Origin: 0-14-3-00-62-12 sp034440555
GTDB taxonomy: Bacteria; Pseudomonadota; Gammaproteobacteria; Xanthomonadales; Ahniellaceae
Reading direction: 5' to 3'
DNA: 64,000 nucleotides
NCBI GenBank assembly: GCA_034440555.1
Contig: JAWXCG010000119.1
Location: 1 to 64,000 of the forward strand
The first letter of the stretch is position 1. Each line of letters begins with the position of its first letter. Position numbers and translations under genes: made by a program. This document shows, one piece after another, positions 1 through 8,341 of the stretch. A model generated the notes under the pieces. That model searched no databases and was not told the origin of the DNA. It saw only the letters and a list, made by a program, of their open reading frames with translations.

Positions 1-496
1 CGCCACCGGTGGCGCCAGTGACCACGATCGGCCCCATATCGGGTGTTTGACCGTTGGCCTCCATACGTAGCAGGGCGAGCGCTGCGGTAAAGCCAGCCGT
101 TCCCAGGATCATTGCTTCGCGCAGATCAAGGCCTGCGGGAAGGGGTAGGGCGGAACGTGATGCAATGCGCGCGTATTCGCTGTAGCCGCCATCTCGCGTT
201 TCCGACAAGCCTGAGCCGGTGACCAACACCGAATCGCCCTCACGGAACCCTGGATCGGCAGTGGCGATCACATGCCCCGCAACATCGATGCCGCCATTCA
301 AAACGGGCTCGCGAAGGATCTTGCCGCGGCCGGTTCCGGCCAGGGCGTCCTTGTAGTTGACGCTGCTGTACGCGGTCTTGATGACCAACTCGCCGGGGCT
401 GAGCTGGTCAACCAGCATCGATTCGATGCCTGCCCGGAACGGCTTTGCTTCGGCGTGAATGCGAAACGCGCGAAATGGGTTGAGGGGCGAGCTCAT
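1..496 (-). CDS. acuI: AcuI/YhdH-family acrylyl-CoA reductase / quinone oxidoreductase (partial, C-terminus cut by window edge)
   Basis: The first 165 residues of an MDR-superfamily NADPH oxidoreductase are readable on the minus strand from an ATG at 496. Visible are the MDR N-terminal GroES-like fold with the family segment VNYKDALAGTGRGKI, then GGIDVAGHV, and at the very edge the start of the nucleotide-binding loop (VVTGATGG). In E. coli YhdH and Rhodobacter AcuI the family reduces acryloyl-CoA using NADPH; this is family knowledge. The gene begins 12 bp after a small secreted-protein gene and probably shares the lpdA transcript. The frame has no stop in the window, so the C-terminal half is missing here only because of the edge. 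Substrate is unproven. Confidence 0.85.
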   Translation of the reverse strand, partial: MSSPLNPFRAFRIHAEAKPFRAGIESMLVDQLSPGELVIKTAYSSVNYKDALAGTGRGKILREPVLNGGIDVAGHVIATADPGFREGDSVLVTGSGLSETRDGGYSEYARIASRSALPLPAGLDLREAMILGTAGFTAALALLRMEANGQTPDMGPIVVTGATGG

Positions 497-508
497 CTTC
501 CTGATATC

Positions 509-910
509 TCAGCGCGGTCGCAGTTTGATCGACAGCGGCTTTTCGAGTTTGGCCAGGTTGTAGATCTTGCGGAAGTTGCGGAAATTGTCGTGACGTACTT
601 CAACTTCGAATTCCTTGGGCTGATACCCGCATTTCTCCTTGGCGAGCAGGGTACGTCCGTCGAACGAACTGAAGCTCAGCGTCAGTTCAAAGCCGCCATC
701 GGCGCCTGAACGGGTTTCAGCGGATAAATTGCGTATGCGTTGTTCGTCCCAGATGACCTTCACCAGAGCGCCCGCAACCGGTTGATTGTCGGAATGCACG
801 CGCCCGCTGACCAGCGTCTTTTGCATTGGACATTCGGCCCCAACCGAAGGCACAGCAGCAAGCGCGAGAAGGGCAAAGAGAAGCCGCGGCAAAGGCAGTC
901 GAAAAAACAT
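509..910 (-). CDS. Small secreted protein with carboxypeptidase-regulatory-like fold
   Basis: A 133-residue protein with a clear signal peptide: basic start MFFRLPLPR, hydrophobic core LLFALLALAAV, likely cut after GAE or VGA near residue 25. The mature part reads like a single beta-sandwich of the carboxypeptidase-regulatory/Cna-B type (SGRVHSDNQPVAGALVKVIW, then GADGGFELTLSF), a fold often found in envelope proteins. Two cysteines, in AECPM and EKCGYQP, could form a disulphide. It starts 9 bp after the lpdA stop and ends 12 bp before the acuI-like gene, so the three are probably co-transcribed. I do not recognise a specific function; a periplasmic or surface-associated role is inferred from the signal peptide. 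Confidence 0.7.
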   Translation of the reverse strand: MFFRLPLPRLLFALLALAAVPSVGAECPMQKTLVSGRVHSDNQPVAGALVKVIWDEQRIRNLSAETRSGADGGFELTLSFSSFDGRTLLAKEKCGYQPKEFEVEVRHDNFRNFRKIYNLAKLEKPLSIKLRPR

Positions 911-919
911 GGCAGTTAC

Positions 920-2344
920 TCAGTTGACTTTATGAATTGCTCTCTTGTCCACAGCCAACGCTGCTTCGTGCACTGCTTCGGACAGAGTGGGATGGGCATG
1001 ACAGATGCGTGCCAGGTCCTCGGCCGAGCCGTGGAACTCCATCGCAACCACCGCTTCATGCACGAGTTCGGACACGCAGGCACCGACCATATGCACGCCA
1101 AGCAGGCGGTCAGTGTCGGCGTGGGCGATGACTTTGACCATACCGGCGGTTTCATTCATTGCCACCGCACGTCCGATAGCAGCGAACGGAAAACTGCCCG
1201 TTTTATACGGAATGCCTTCGGCCTTGAGTTGCGCTTCGGTCTTGCCGACCCAGGCCACTTCCGGTTCGGTGTAGATCACCCAGGGAATCGTATCCAGATT
1301 CACGTGACCAGGCTTGCCGGCGATGATCTCAGCGACGGCAATGCCTTCCTCGGAACCTTTGTGCGCCAGCATTGGCCCGCGCACGCAGTCGCCGACGGCC
1401 CAAACCCCTTCGACACCCGTCCAGCAATGCGCATCGACCTGGATGCGCCCGCGCTCATCGAGCTTGACGCCAGTGCCGTCGGCCAACAGCCCGCTGCTGT
1501 TGGCGCGGCGCCCAACGGCGACCAATAGCTTGTCGACGACCAGCGTTTTCTCACCGTCTTTGTCGGCAAACCTCAGGTGTACTTCCTCGCCCTTGATCGC
1601 GGCGTTCGAGCAGGTTGCCCCCAGCAATATCTTGATGCCCTGTTTTTCGAACTCACGCTTGGCAACGCGCGCAACGTCGGTGTCGACCGTCGCAAGGAAC
1701 TCTGGCAGGGCTTCAACCACGGTGACCTCGGCGCCGAGCCGACGCCAAACGGAGCCCAATTCGAGCCCGACGACGCCGGCGCCGATGACGCCCAGCCGCT
1801 TGGGCACGCTGGCGAAATCCAGTGCGCCAGCATTATCGACGATGAACCGGTTGTCGAATTTTGCAAATGGCAACTCGATCGGCACCGAACCCGCGGCCAG
1901 AATCACATTGGTTGCCGCAATGGTCTGCTTGCTGCCGTCATGTGCCGTGACTTCCACCTGGCGGTTGGGAAGCAATTTGCCGAAGCCGGCGAGGTAAGAG
2001 ACCTTGTTCGCTTTGAACAGCGCATTGATGCCGCCGCTGAACTGTTTGACGATCTTGTCCTTGCGCCCGACCATCACGCTCACGTCCATCTTCGCATTGT
2101 CCGCACTGATGCCGTGATCTTTGAACCCGTGCATGAGATTGTGAAACTGCTTGCTGGAGTCGAGCATTGCTTTAGAGGGTATGCAGCCGATGTTGAGGCA
2201 GGTACCGCCCAGTGCAGGTTTGCCGTCCTTGCCGAGGAACGCGTCGACACAGACAGTTTTCAAGCCCAGCTGCGCGGCACGGATTGCGCCGACGTAGCCT
2301 GCAGGCCCGCCGCCAATCACGATGACGTCATATTGTTCGCTCAT
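920..2344 (-). CDS. lpdA: Dihydrolipoyl dehydrogenase (E3 of 2-oxoacid dehydrogenase complexes)
   Basis: FAD-dependent E3 component that reoxidises the lipoamide of E2 and passes electrons to NAD+. The 474-residue protein has the N-terminal FAD loop VIGGGPAGYVGA, the redox disulphide C49-LNIG-C54, the NAD-binding stretch VIGAGVVGLELGSVW, and the C-terminal dimer/active-site motif HAHPTLSEAVHEA containing the His-Glu pair. I chose the ATG at 2344 because GAGG precedes it by 5 nt; an in-frame GTG 12 nt further upstream lies over that ribosome-binding site. The gene follows sucA, sucB and a membrane-protein gene on the same strand, but an IS5-type MITE separates it from them and ends just before its ribosome-binding site. 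Confidence 0.96.
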   Translation of the reverse strand: MSEQYDVIVIGGGPAGYVGAIRAAQLGLKTVCVDAFLGKDGKPALGGTCLNIGCIPSKAMLDSSKQFHNLMHGFKDHGISADNAKMDVSVMVGRKDKIVKQFSGGINALFKANKVSYLAGFGKLLPNRQVEVTAHDGSKQTIAATNVILAAGSVPIELPFAKFDNRFIVDNAGALDFASVPKRLGVIGAGVVGLELGSVWRRLGAEVTVVEALPEFLATVDTDVARVAKREFEKQGIKILLGATCSNAAIKGEEVHLRFADKDGEKTLVVDKLLVAVGRRANSSGLLADGTGVKLDERGRIQVDAHCWTGVEGVWAVGDCVRGPMLAHKGSEEGIAVAEIIAGKPGHVNLDTIPWVIYTEPEVAWVGKTEAQLKAEGIPYKTGSFPFAAIGRAVAMNETAGMVKVIAHADTDRLLGVHMVGACVSELVHEAVVAMEFHGSAEDLARICHAHPTLSEAVHEAALAVDKRAIHKVN

Positions 2345-2360
2345 GTTTTTCCTCACTTAG

Positions 2361-2487
2361 GGAACCTCTGAACAAGTCCGGAGCCGCGATAGCCCCTGAG
2401 TCAGGGGGCGAAAAACCGCAGGTTTCGGGGTTTGGCAAGCAACAAGCAGTGTGGCGAAGACTAAGGAGTGACTTATTCAGACCTTCC
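2361..2487 (-). mobile_element. IS5-type MITE, copy 1 (no 22-bp units), next to the lpdA ribosome-binding site
   Basis: A 127-bp element matching three others in the window (15912-16081, 27129-27276, 44819-45011). Its ends are GGAACCTCTGAACAAGTC and, on the other strand, GGAAGGTCTGAATAAGTC, an 18-bp terminal inverted repeat with 15 matches. It is flanked by TTAG (2357-2360) and TCAG (2488-2491), one mismatch from a YTAR target duplication. Near one end is the palindrome family GCCCCCTGA-N-TCAGGGGGC, here with one C missing. This copy lacks the 22-bp internal unit. The rest of the gene-free stretch 2492-2679 shows nothing I can name. Confidence 0.85.
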
Positions 2488-2679
2488 TCAGGAATACGGT
2501 CGAGTGTTGCTCCGGATAAGTGCTGCAACCCAGAGACATCAAAGCAAGTGAAAGCAGTGGACTCATTTTTTCTGGCCAGGCGCTGACCGAAGTCCAGGCT
2601 GCCGACCTTGGCAAGGTTTGCAATGACGCAATCGGGGCGAAGTCGCGCTTTCAACTCTCATTAAATTTGGAGCGCGGTA

Positions 2680-3072
2680 CTAACTCACGTTCAACAAGAT
2701 GGCGACAGCCACGGCAATGACAATGCCCCAGAGCACCCATTTCCAAGCTAAGGCGATTACGCCGAGAATTAAACCAAACCTCGCGGTCCAGTTCATTCGC
2801 CGCAGATGTGCTTCCACCAATGCACAACTGATCGCAACAACGCCGAGTGCGCCATAAACCAGGCGCAGCCAAAGATACGAACGTGTTTCGGAAATCTCCT
2901 GATCCCAAAGCGAAGTTGCGTAAGACAACCAATCTTCGGATTCAAGCACCGCCGCCAACGCAGTGGCAACGAGCGCCAGGACGAGTGCCGCAACGCCGAA
3001 ACACAATCCGATGCTTCCGAAAGGAATGGGTTTCGGAGCAGCGATTTCTGACTGGGTGGAATGGGTACTCAC
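2680..3072 (-). CDS. Small membrane protein between sucB and lpdA, function unknown
   Basis: A 130-residue protein with three predicted membrane helices: about residues 19-43 (GLCFGVAALVLALVATALAA), 67-89 (around LWLRLVYGALGVVAISCALV) and 100-128 (FGLILGVIALAWKWVLWGIV). The N-terminus before helix 1 is polar and no signal peptide cleavage site is evident, so it probably resides in the inner membrane. It starts 6 bp after the sucB stop, which suggests co-transcription with sucAB. I do not recognise the family. Its position inside the 2-oxoglutarate dehydrogenase gene set is unusual, but the sequence gives no catalytic residues that would tie it to the complex. Confidence 0.65.
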   Translation of the reverse strand: MSTHSTQSEIAAPKPIPFGSIGLCFGVAALVLALVATALAAVLESEDWLSYATSLWDQEISETRSYLWLRLVYGALGVVAISCALVEAHLRRMNWTARFGLILGVIALAWKWVLWGIVIAVAVAILLNVS

Positions 3073-3078
3073 CGGGCT

Positions 3079-4296
3079 TTACAGTCCGAGTAGCATCCGG
3101 TTCGGATTTTCAAGCTGATTCTTGATGTCGACCAGGAACAGCACTGCGTCCTTGCCGTCGATAATGCGGTGGTCGTAACTCAACGCGACGTACATCATCG
3201 GCGCGACGATGACCGCGCCGTTCTCGACGATGGCGCGGTCCTTGATCGCATGCATGCCGAGAATGGCACTCTGCGGCGGATTGACAATCGGCGTCGAGAA
3301 CAGTGAACCAAAGGTGCCACCATTGGTGATTGTGAAGGTGCCGCCCTGCAAATCGTCCAGCGACAAGCCACCCTCGCGCGCTTTCTTGGCGTAGTTGCCA
3401 ATGGCTTTTTCGATTTCGGCGAAGCCCAGGGTTTCCGCGTTGCGCAACACCGGAGTGACCAGTCCTTTGTCGGTGGAGACCGCGATCGAAATGTCACTGT
3501 AGCCGTGATAGATGACATCGTTTCCATCGACTGACGCATTGACAATGGCGTGACGCTTGAGCGCCTCGGCCGCGGCCTTGACGAAAAAGCTCATGAAGCC
3601 GAGCTTGATGCCATTGGACTTTTCAAACGCTTCGCCGTGGGTCTTGCGCATCTCGCTGACCGCGCGCAGATTGATCTCGTTGAACGAGGTCAGCATCGCA
3701 ATGGAGTTTTTCGACAGCATCAGACGCTCGGCAATACGGTTGCGCATGCGCGTCATCGCTACGCGTTGTTCCGAGCGTGGGCCGGCGGGTGCGGGAGTGG
3801 AGGCGGTCGGCGACACCGTTGCAGCACTCACCGGAGTCGGCGCTGCACCCGTTCGCATGAAGTTGACCAGATCTTCTTTGGTTACCTGACCGGCGCGACC
3901 GCTACCGGCGACATTGGCCGGATCAATTTTGTTTTCTTCGGCGACACGACGACCTGCGGGCGAAAGATCTGAGGTATCGGCTGCAGCCTTCACTGGTGCG
4001 GGGGTTGCTGCAACCTGCTTGGCAGATTCAGCAACGGCCGCGGGGGCTGCTGCCACCGCGCCCGCTTCGACGATGGCGATCACTTCCTGGCTACCGACGG
4101 TGTCGCCGGTATTTTTGATGATTGCCTTGAGCACGCCATCAGCAGGTGCAGGTACTTCGAGCACCACCTTGTCAGTTTCGAGATCGACCAGGTTTTCGTC
4201 GCGCCTGACTGTGTCGCCTGGCTTCTTGTGCCAGGTGGCGATGATCGCATCCGAAACAGATTCGGGCAGGACCGGAACTTTGACTTCAATGGACAT
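3079..4296 (-). CDS. sucB: Dihydrolipoyllysine-residue succinyltransferase (E2 of 2-oxoglutarate dehydrogenase)
   Basis: The 405-residue core enzyme transfers the succinyl group from lipoamide to CoA. Domains in order: lipoyl domain (residues 1-75) with the lipoylated lysine K43 in DLETDKV; an Ala/Pro-rich linker; the peripheral E3-binding domain (about 109-146, SPAGRRVAEENKIDP...GQVTKEDL); a second Ala/Pro/Thr linker; and the catalytic acyltransferase domain ending with YDHRIIDGKDAV, where H376 and D380 are the expected catalytic pair. A single lipoyl domain and this length are normal for SucB. The ATG at 4296 is preceded by GAGG at 9 nt. It follows sucA by 92 bp. Confidence 0.96.
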   Translation of the reverse strand: MSIEVKVPVLPESVSDAIIATWHKKPGDTVRRDENLVDLETDKVVLEVPAPADGVLKAIIKNTGDTVGSQEVIAIVEAGAVAAAPAAVAESAKQVAATPAPVKAAADTSDLSPAGRRVAEENKIDPANVAGSGRAGQVTKEDLVNFMRTGAAPTPVSAATVSPTASTPAPAGPRSEQRVAMTRMRNRIAERLMLSKNSIAMLTSFNEINLRAVSEMRKTHGEAFEKSNGIKLGFMSFFVKAAAEALKRHAIVNASVDGNDVIYHGYSDISIAVSTDKGLVTPVLRNAETLGFAEIEKAIGNYAKKAREGGLSLDDLQGGTFTITNGGTFGSLFSTPIVNPPQSAILGMHAIKDRAIVENGAVIVAPMMYVALSYDHRIIDGKDAVLFLVDIKNQLENPNRMLLGL

Positions 4297-4388
4297 GGAT
4301 CGCGTCCTCAGGTTAATGGGTGATATCAGGACCGGCGCTAAGCATAAATTACCAACAGACGGTTCGGCGGCAAGCGGTCGAAGCGGGA

Positions 4389-7220
4389 TTACTCATGCAC
4401 CTGTTCACCGTTGAGTTTGGCGACCAACGCCTGCTCCACCAAGGCGCCTTGTTCGGCCACATGCGTGCTCATGTGGCCGCAGGCCGGGGCAGGCGAGCGT
4501 GGTCGGCCAGCGTAGTGAAGCGTTTGCTTTGCACCAAGGCAGGCGCGCAGGTGATGCGCGATTTGATACCAGGCGCCCTGATTCATCGGTTCTTCCTGGC
4601 ACCAGACCACATCGGACGCAGCTGGGAAACGCAGCAGTTCGGCGATCAGATCCTGGCGCGGGAACGGATAGAGCTGTTCGATGCGCACAATTGCGACATT
4701 GTCGACGCCGCGTTTTTCTGCGTCTTCAACGAGATCGTAGTAGACCTTGCCTCCGCAAACGACGACTCGCGCAACCGGTTTGCCGCCCTTGGTTTTCGAA
4801 TCCGGAATCAGATTCTGGAAGCCACCCTTGCCAAGATCTTCCATCGACGAGGTCGACAACTTGTTGCGGAGCATCGACTTGGGAGTCATCACGATCAAGG
4901 GTTTGCGCGAATTGCGCACCATCTGTCGACGCAGCATATGAAACATCTGGGCCGGCGTAGTGGGCGTGCACACCTGCATATTGTTGACGGCACACAATTG
5001 CAGGAAGCGTTCGAGTCGCGCGGAGGAATGCTCGGGCCCCTGGCCCTCATAACCATGCGGCAGGAACAACACCATGCCGCAGAGGCGGCCCCATTTGGCT
5101 TCGCCGGAAGAGATGAATTGATCGATCACGACTTGAGCACCATTGGCGAAATCGCCGAACTGGCCTTCCCAGATCACCAGGGTATGCGGATCGGCGGTCG
5201 AGTAACCGTATTCGAATCCCATTACCGCTTCTTCTGACAGCAGCGAGTCGACAACCGACACCATGCTGGGCTCGGCGGCAAGGTTCTGCAGTGGAAACAA
5301 CGCTTCGCCAGTGACTTGGTCGTGCACCAGCGCGTGCCGGTGGAAGAAGGTGCCACGGCCTGAGTCCTGGCCGACGACGCGCAGCTTGAAGCCGTCGCGG
5401 ATCAGGCTCGCATAGGCCAGTGTTTCGGCGAATCCCCAATCCATGCGCAGTTCGCCAGCGCCCATCTTGAGACGGTCGTCATACACCTTGGCCACGCGCG
5501 AATGTAGTTTCGCGGTTGACGGGAGCGTGTTGAGCTGGCTGGCTAGTGCAGCCAGTTCCGGCAACGGCACGCCAGTGACGATGCCCTCAGCGTCTTTACT
5601 GTCGTGAAAGTGGTGCCAGTCGATGTGAGGCAGCCCGTCGTCGGGCTTGGTCGACTCACCGACGCTCTCGCCGGCGTCGAGCTTTTGCCGATAGACATCG
5701 GACATCGCCTTGCTCTGTTCTGCGCTGAGCACGTTGTCTGCCGCCAGTTTTTCGGCATACAGCTCACGCGTAGTCTTGCGGGCGCGGATGTTCTGATACA
5801 TCAACGGCTGCGTCGCTGCTGGTTCATCGGCTTCGTTGTGACCATGACGGCGATAGCAGACCAAATCGATGACGACATCGCGCTTGAAGGCCTTGCGATA
5901 GTCAAAGGCGAGTTCGGCGACAAAGAACACTGCTTCGGGATCGTCCGCATTGACGTGAAACACCGGAGCGCTGACCATTTTGGCAACATCGGTGCAATAG
6001 AAGGTTGAGCGCGTGTCGTCCTGGCGGCTGGTGGTGAATCCGACCTGGTTGTTGATCACTACGTGCACCGTGCCACCGACGGCAAACCCACGCGCCTGTG
6101 ACATGGTGAATAATTCCATCACCACGCCTTGACCGGCAAATGCTGAATCACCATGCACGGTGATGGGCAGCACCTGATCACGATTGTGGTCTCGACGCCG
6201 CGTCTGCCGCGCGCGTACCGAGCCGACCACCACCGGATTGGCGATTTCCAGGTGCGACGGATTGAACGCCAGCGCCAAATGCATGGGGCCACCCGGCGTC
6301 GGTACGTCGGCCGAGTAACCCATGTGGTACTTCACGTCGCCGGAGTGCGCCGGATCATCGATGTGCTCGTGCTTGCCCTCAAACTCTTCGAAAAGTTTGC
6401 CCGGTGCCTTGCCAAGGGTATTGATCAGCAGATTGAGGCGACCGCGATGCGCCATCGCGATCACGGTTTCTTTTACGCCATTGGCGCCGGCACGCTGGAT
6501 GATGGCGTCCATCAGGGGAATGAACGAATCGCCGCCTTCCAGCGAGAATCGCTTCTGGCCGACGTAACGCGTGTGCAGATAGCGTTCCAGACCCTCGGCT
6601 GCGGTGAGTTTCTCCAGGATCCGCCGGCGTGTTTCAAGACTCAGGTGAAAGTTGCCGCCGGCGCGCTCGAGGCGCTCGTGCAGCCAACGCCGCTGGTCGA
6701 TGTCGTCGATGTGCATGATCTCGGCACCGATGCTGGCGCAATACGTGGCGCGCAGCCAGGCAATCATGTCGCGCAGCTTCATGCGCGGTGCGGCGGAAAT
6801 TGAACCGCTGTTGAACTCGTTGTCCATGTCGGCAGCGCCCAGACCATGCGCGCTCGGATCGAGATCGGGGGCGGGCGGAAACACCATCATGCCCAACGGG
6901 TCGATGTTTGCACCCAAGTGTCCGCGTGCGCGGTGGGCGTGAACCAGCTTGAATACCGCCGCCTGTTTTTCTGACTGATCGTCGGCCACCGGCTGTACTA
7001 CGACACGTACTGGATTTCTGGCCAGTGCTTCGAACGCAGCAATGACTGGGCTATGCGGTTGGTCGCCGGCCTCGCGCCCCCTCATCTCGGCGAAATAGTT
7101 CTGCCACTCAGGCGCGACGCTGATCGAGTCGAGTAACCAGGACTCGTAAAGCCCCTCAACATAGGCTGCATTGCCGCCGCCAAGCTGGGACGAGGCACGA
7201 AAAGCATCAATCAGGCTCAC
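4389..7220 (-). CDS. sucA: 2-oxoglutarate dehydrogenase E1 component (thiamine diphosphate-dependent)
   Basis: Decarboxylates 2-oxoglutarate and reductively succinylates the SucB lipoyl domain; TCA cycle, cytosol. At 943 residues it has the normal length. The N-terminal segment SSQLGGGNAAYVEGLYESW is typical of the E1o family and anchors E1 to E2. Thiamine-site segments are visible, including AHRGRLNLL, GDSAFAGQGVVMELF and NNQVGFTTS, followed by the transketolase-like C-terminal half (FEYGYSTADPHTLVIWEGQFGDFANGAQ). The start codon is GTG at 7220 with GTGAG 5 nt upstream; no ATG fits the homologous N-terminus. A TATACT at 7310-7315, read toward sucA, is a possible -10, but I see no convincing -35. 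Confidence 0.96.
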   Translation of the reverse strand: MSLIDAFRASSQLGGGNAAYVEGLYESWLLDSISVAPEWQNYFAEMRGREAGDQPHSPVIAAFEALARNPVRVVVQPVADDQSEKQAAVFKLVHAHRARGHLGANIDPLGMMVFPPAPDLDPSAHGLGAADMDNEFNSGSISAAPRMKLRDMIAWLRATYCASIGAEIMHIDDIDQRRWLHERLERAGGNFHLSLETRRRILEKLTAAEGLERYLHTRYVGQKRFSLEGGDSFIPLMDAIIQRAGANGVKETVIAMAHRGRLNLLINTLGKAPGKLFEEFEGKHEHIDDPAHSGDVKYHMGYSADVPTPGGPMHLALAFNPSHLEIANPVVVGSVRARQTRRRDHNRDQVLPITVHGDSAFAGQGVVMELFTMSQARGFAVGGTVHVVINNQVGFTTSRQDDTRSTFYCTDVAKMVSAPVFHVNADDPEAVFFVAELAFDYRKAFKRDVVIDLVCYRRHGHNEADEPAATQPLMYQNIRARKTTRELYAEKLAADNVLSAEQSKAMSDVYRQKLDAGESVGESTKPDDGLPHIDWHHFHDSKDAEGIVTGVPLPELAALASQLNTLPSTAKLHSRVAKVYDDRLKMGAGELRMDWGFAETLAYASLIRDGFKLRVVGQDSGRGTFFHRHALVHDQVTGEALFPLQNLAAEPSMVSVVDSLLSEEAVMGFEYGYSTADPHTLVIWEGQFGDFANGAQVVIDQFISSGEAKWGRLCGMVLFLPHGYEGQGPEHSSARLERFLQLCAVNNMQVCTPTTPAQMFHMLRRQMVRNSRKPLIVMTPKSMLRNKLSTSSMEDLGKGGFQNLIPDSKTKGGKPVARVVVCGGKVYYDLVEDAEKRGVDNVAIVRIEQLYPFPRQDLIAELLRFPAASDVVWCQEEPMNQGAWYQIAHHLRACLGAKQTLHYAGRPRSPAPACGHMSTHVAEQGALVEQALVAKLNGEQVHE

Positions 7221-7405
7221 ATCAACTCACTTCGCCACAAGGCAGCCGAAAAATCGAGGTGGAACAGAGGGTTGGAACCCCCCGGAGAAGGCATCAAACA
7301 CGGTCCGCGAGTATAACCGCTAACTTGGCGCCTTCGCTGCCCGGATTTGTGGCGAACTGATGTAAATCGCGCGAGTGCAGCCGGTCGGCTCCGCTGCGTG
7401 TCTGG

Positions 7406-8341
7406 CTAAACCTTGAGAATTCGCGCCGAGGTTTCCGGTTCGGCGCGCTCCCAGGCATGTTCGAATCTGTGCAGCAGCTCGCGTTGGCGCGGGCGATCGT
7501 TGATGTGCCCTTCACCGTCGTAGCTGAGGCGGTCCGGTCGGCGCATCCAGCCGCCGCTGTCATTGATCAGCATCGAACCGGGGAACTCTCCGGATTCGTG
7601 TTCGCGGGCGCGGCGAATTTGGATGAGGCTGGAGATACGTTGCGCGAGCGCGATCAAGCGGTGACCGCTTTGCATCGCCATGCTGATGTCATGAACCAGA
7701 ATTTCCACGCTGGCAGCGCGGCCAGAAAGTGCGACGCGTTTGACTGCGTCGACGAATTCTTCATTGTCATAGACCGCGCTTTCAAGGTCGGCGCTTGCGA
7801 TCCACAGTCGATGGCGCGCGCCGTTGGCCAGATCAACCGCCAAACGCTGCGCATCGCTGGCGCGCTCAAGGATGACGAGGTGCTGAGGCGACGAGCTGCC
7901 ATCGAGCCGAGCACGCATCAACCGGTGTGCAATACCTGCCTCGTCGAACTCGGGTCCCTCGGACTGAAATCCGAAGCGCGCATAAAATGGGATGGCGTGC
8001 GTTTGGGCGTGCATGCTGATCGAATCGTAGCCAAGCTCGCGTGCCATGCTGATCAGCCGATCCATGATGGCGGCGCCGACGCCAGTGCCACGCGCTCGGT
8101 TGAGCACTGCCATTCGGCCAATCTTGCGGTCCGGCGTCAGTCGCCCGGTACCAATAGGCTGCCCTTGCTCGTCCAGCGCGAGCACGTGGCGCGACACCGG
8201 GTCGAACTCATCCCATTCCTCGTCCAGCGGGCATTGCTGCTCCGCGACAAATACCGGTTCGCGTACCGCGCGCAGCAACTCAAAGTCGGCCGGATAGCTT
8301 GCTTCGCGCAGAGTGTAAGTCTTCATCGCGTCAATGCTCAT
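7406..8341 (-). CDS. GNAT-family N-acetyltransferase with extra C-terminal domain
   Basis: A 311-residue protein. Residues about 1-145 form a GNAT acetyltransferase domain: VAEQQCPLDEEWDEFDPVSRH, then the acetyl-CoA loop NRARGTGVGAAIMDRL and HAQTHAIPFYARFGF, close to the ElaA/YjdJ-like group. Residues about 150-311 form a second domain (LVILERASDAQRLAVDLANGARHRLWIAS...VEILVHD...) that resembles a phospholipase-D-like alpha/beta domain without an HKD catalytic motif; this fold guess is inference. The chosen start at 8341 gives an ATGA overlap with the roxA stop, which argues for translational coupling. Acetyl acceptor unknown; co-transcription with roxA suggests, but does not show, a link to protein or ribosome modification. 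Confidence 0.8.
   Translation of the reverse strand: MSIDAMKTYTLREASYPADFELLRAVREPVFVAEQQCPLDEEWDEFDPVSRHVLALDEQGQPIGTGRLTPDRKIGRMAVLNRARGTGVGAAIMDRLISMARELGYDSISMHAQTHAIPFYARFGFQSEGPEFDEAGIAHRLMRARLDGSSSPQHLVILERASDAQRLAVDLANGARHRLWIASADLESAVYDNEEFVDAVKRVALSGRAASVEILVHDISMAMQSGHRLIALAQRISSLIQIRRAREHESGEFPGSMLINDSGGWMRRPDRLSYDGEGHINDRPRQRELLHRFEHAWERAEPETSARILKV

Noticed and set aside
740..1528. Open frame of 262 codons antisense to lpdA
   Set aside because: Histidine/arginine-rich shadow of a certain gene, without motif or ribosome-binding site.
2328..2654. Open frame of 108 codons across MITE copy 1, with similar frames in copies 2-4 giving peptides like EGLNKSPLRLRHTAYCLPNP
   Set aside because: These are translations of the repeat element itself. 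The same peptide recurs because the DNA recurs, unit number changes its length, and there is no ribosome-binding site.
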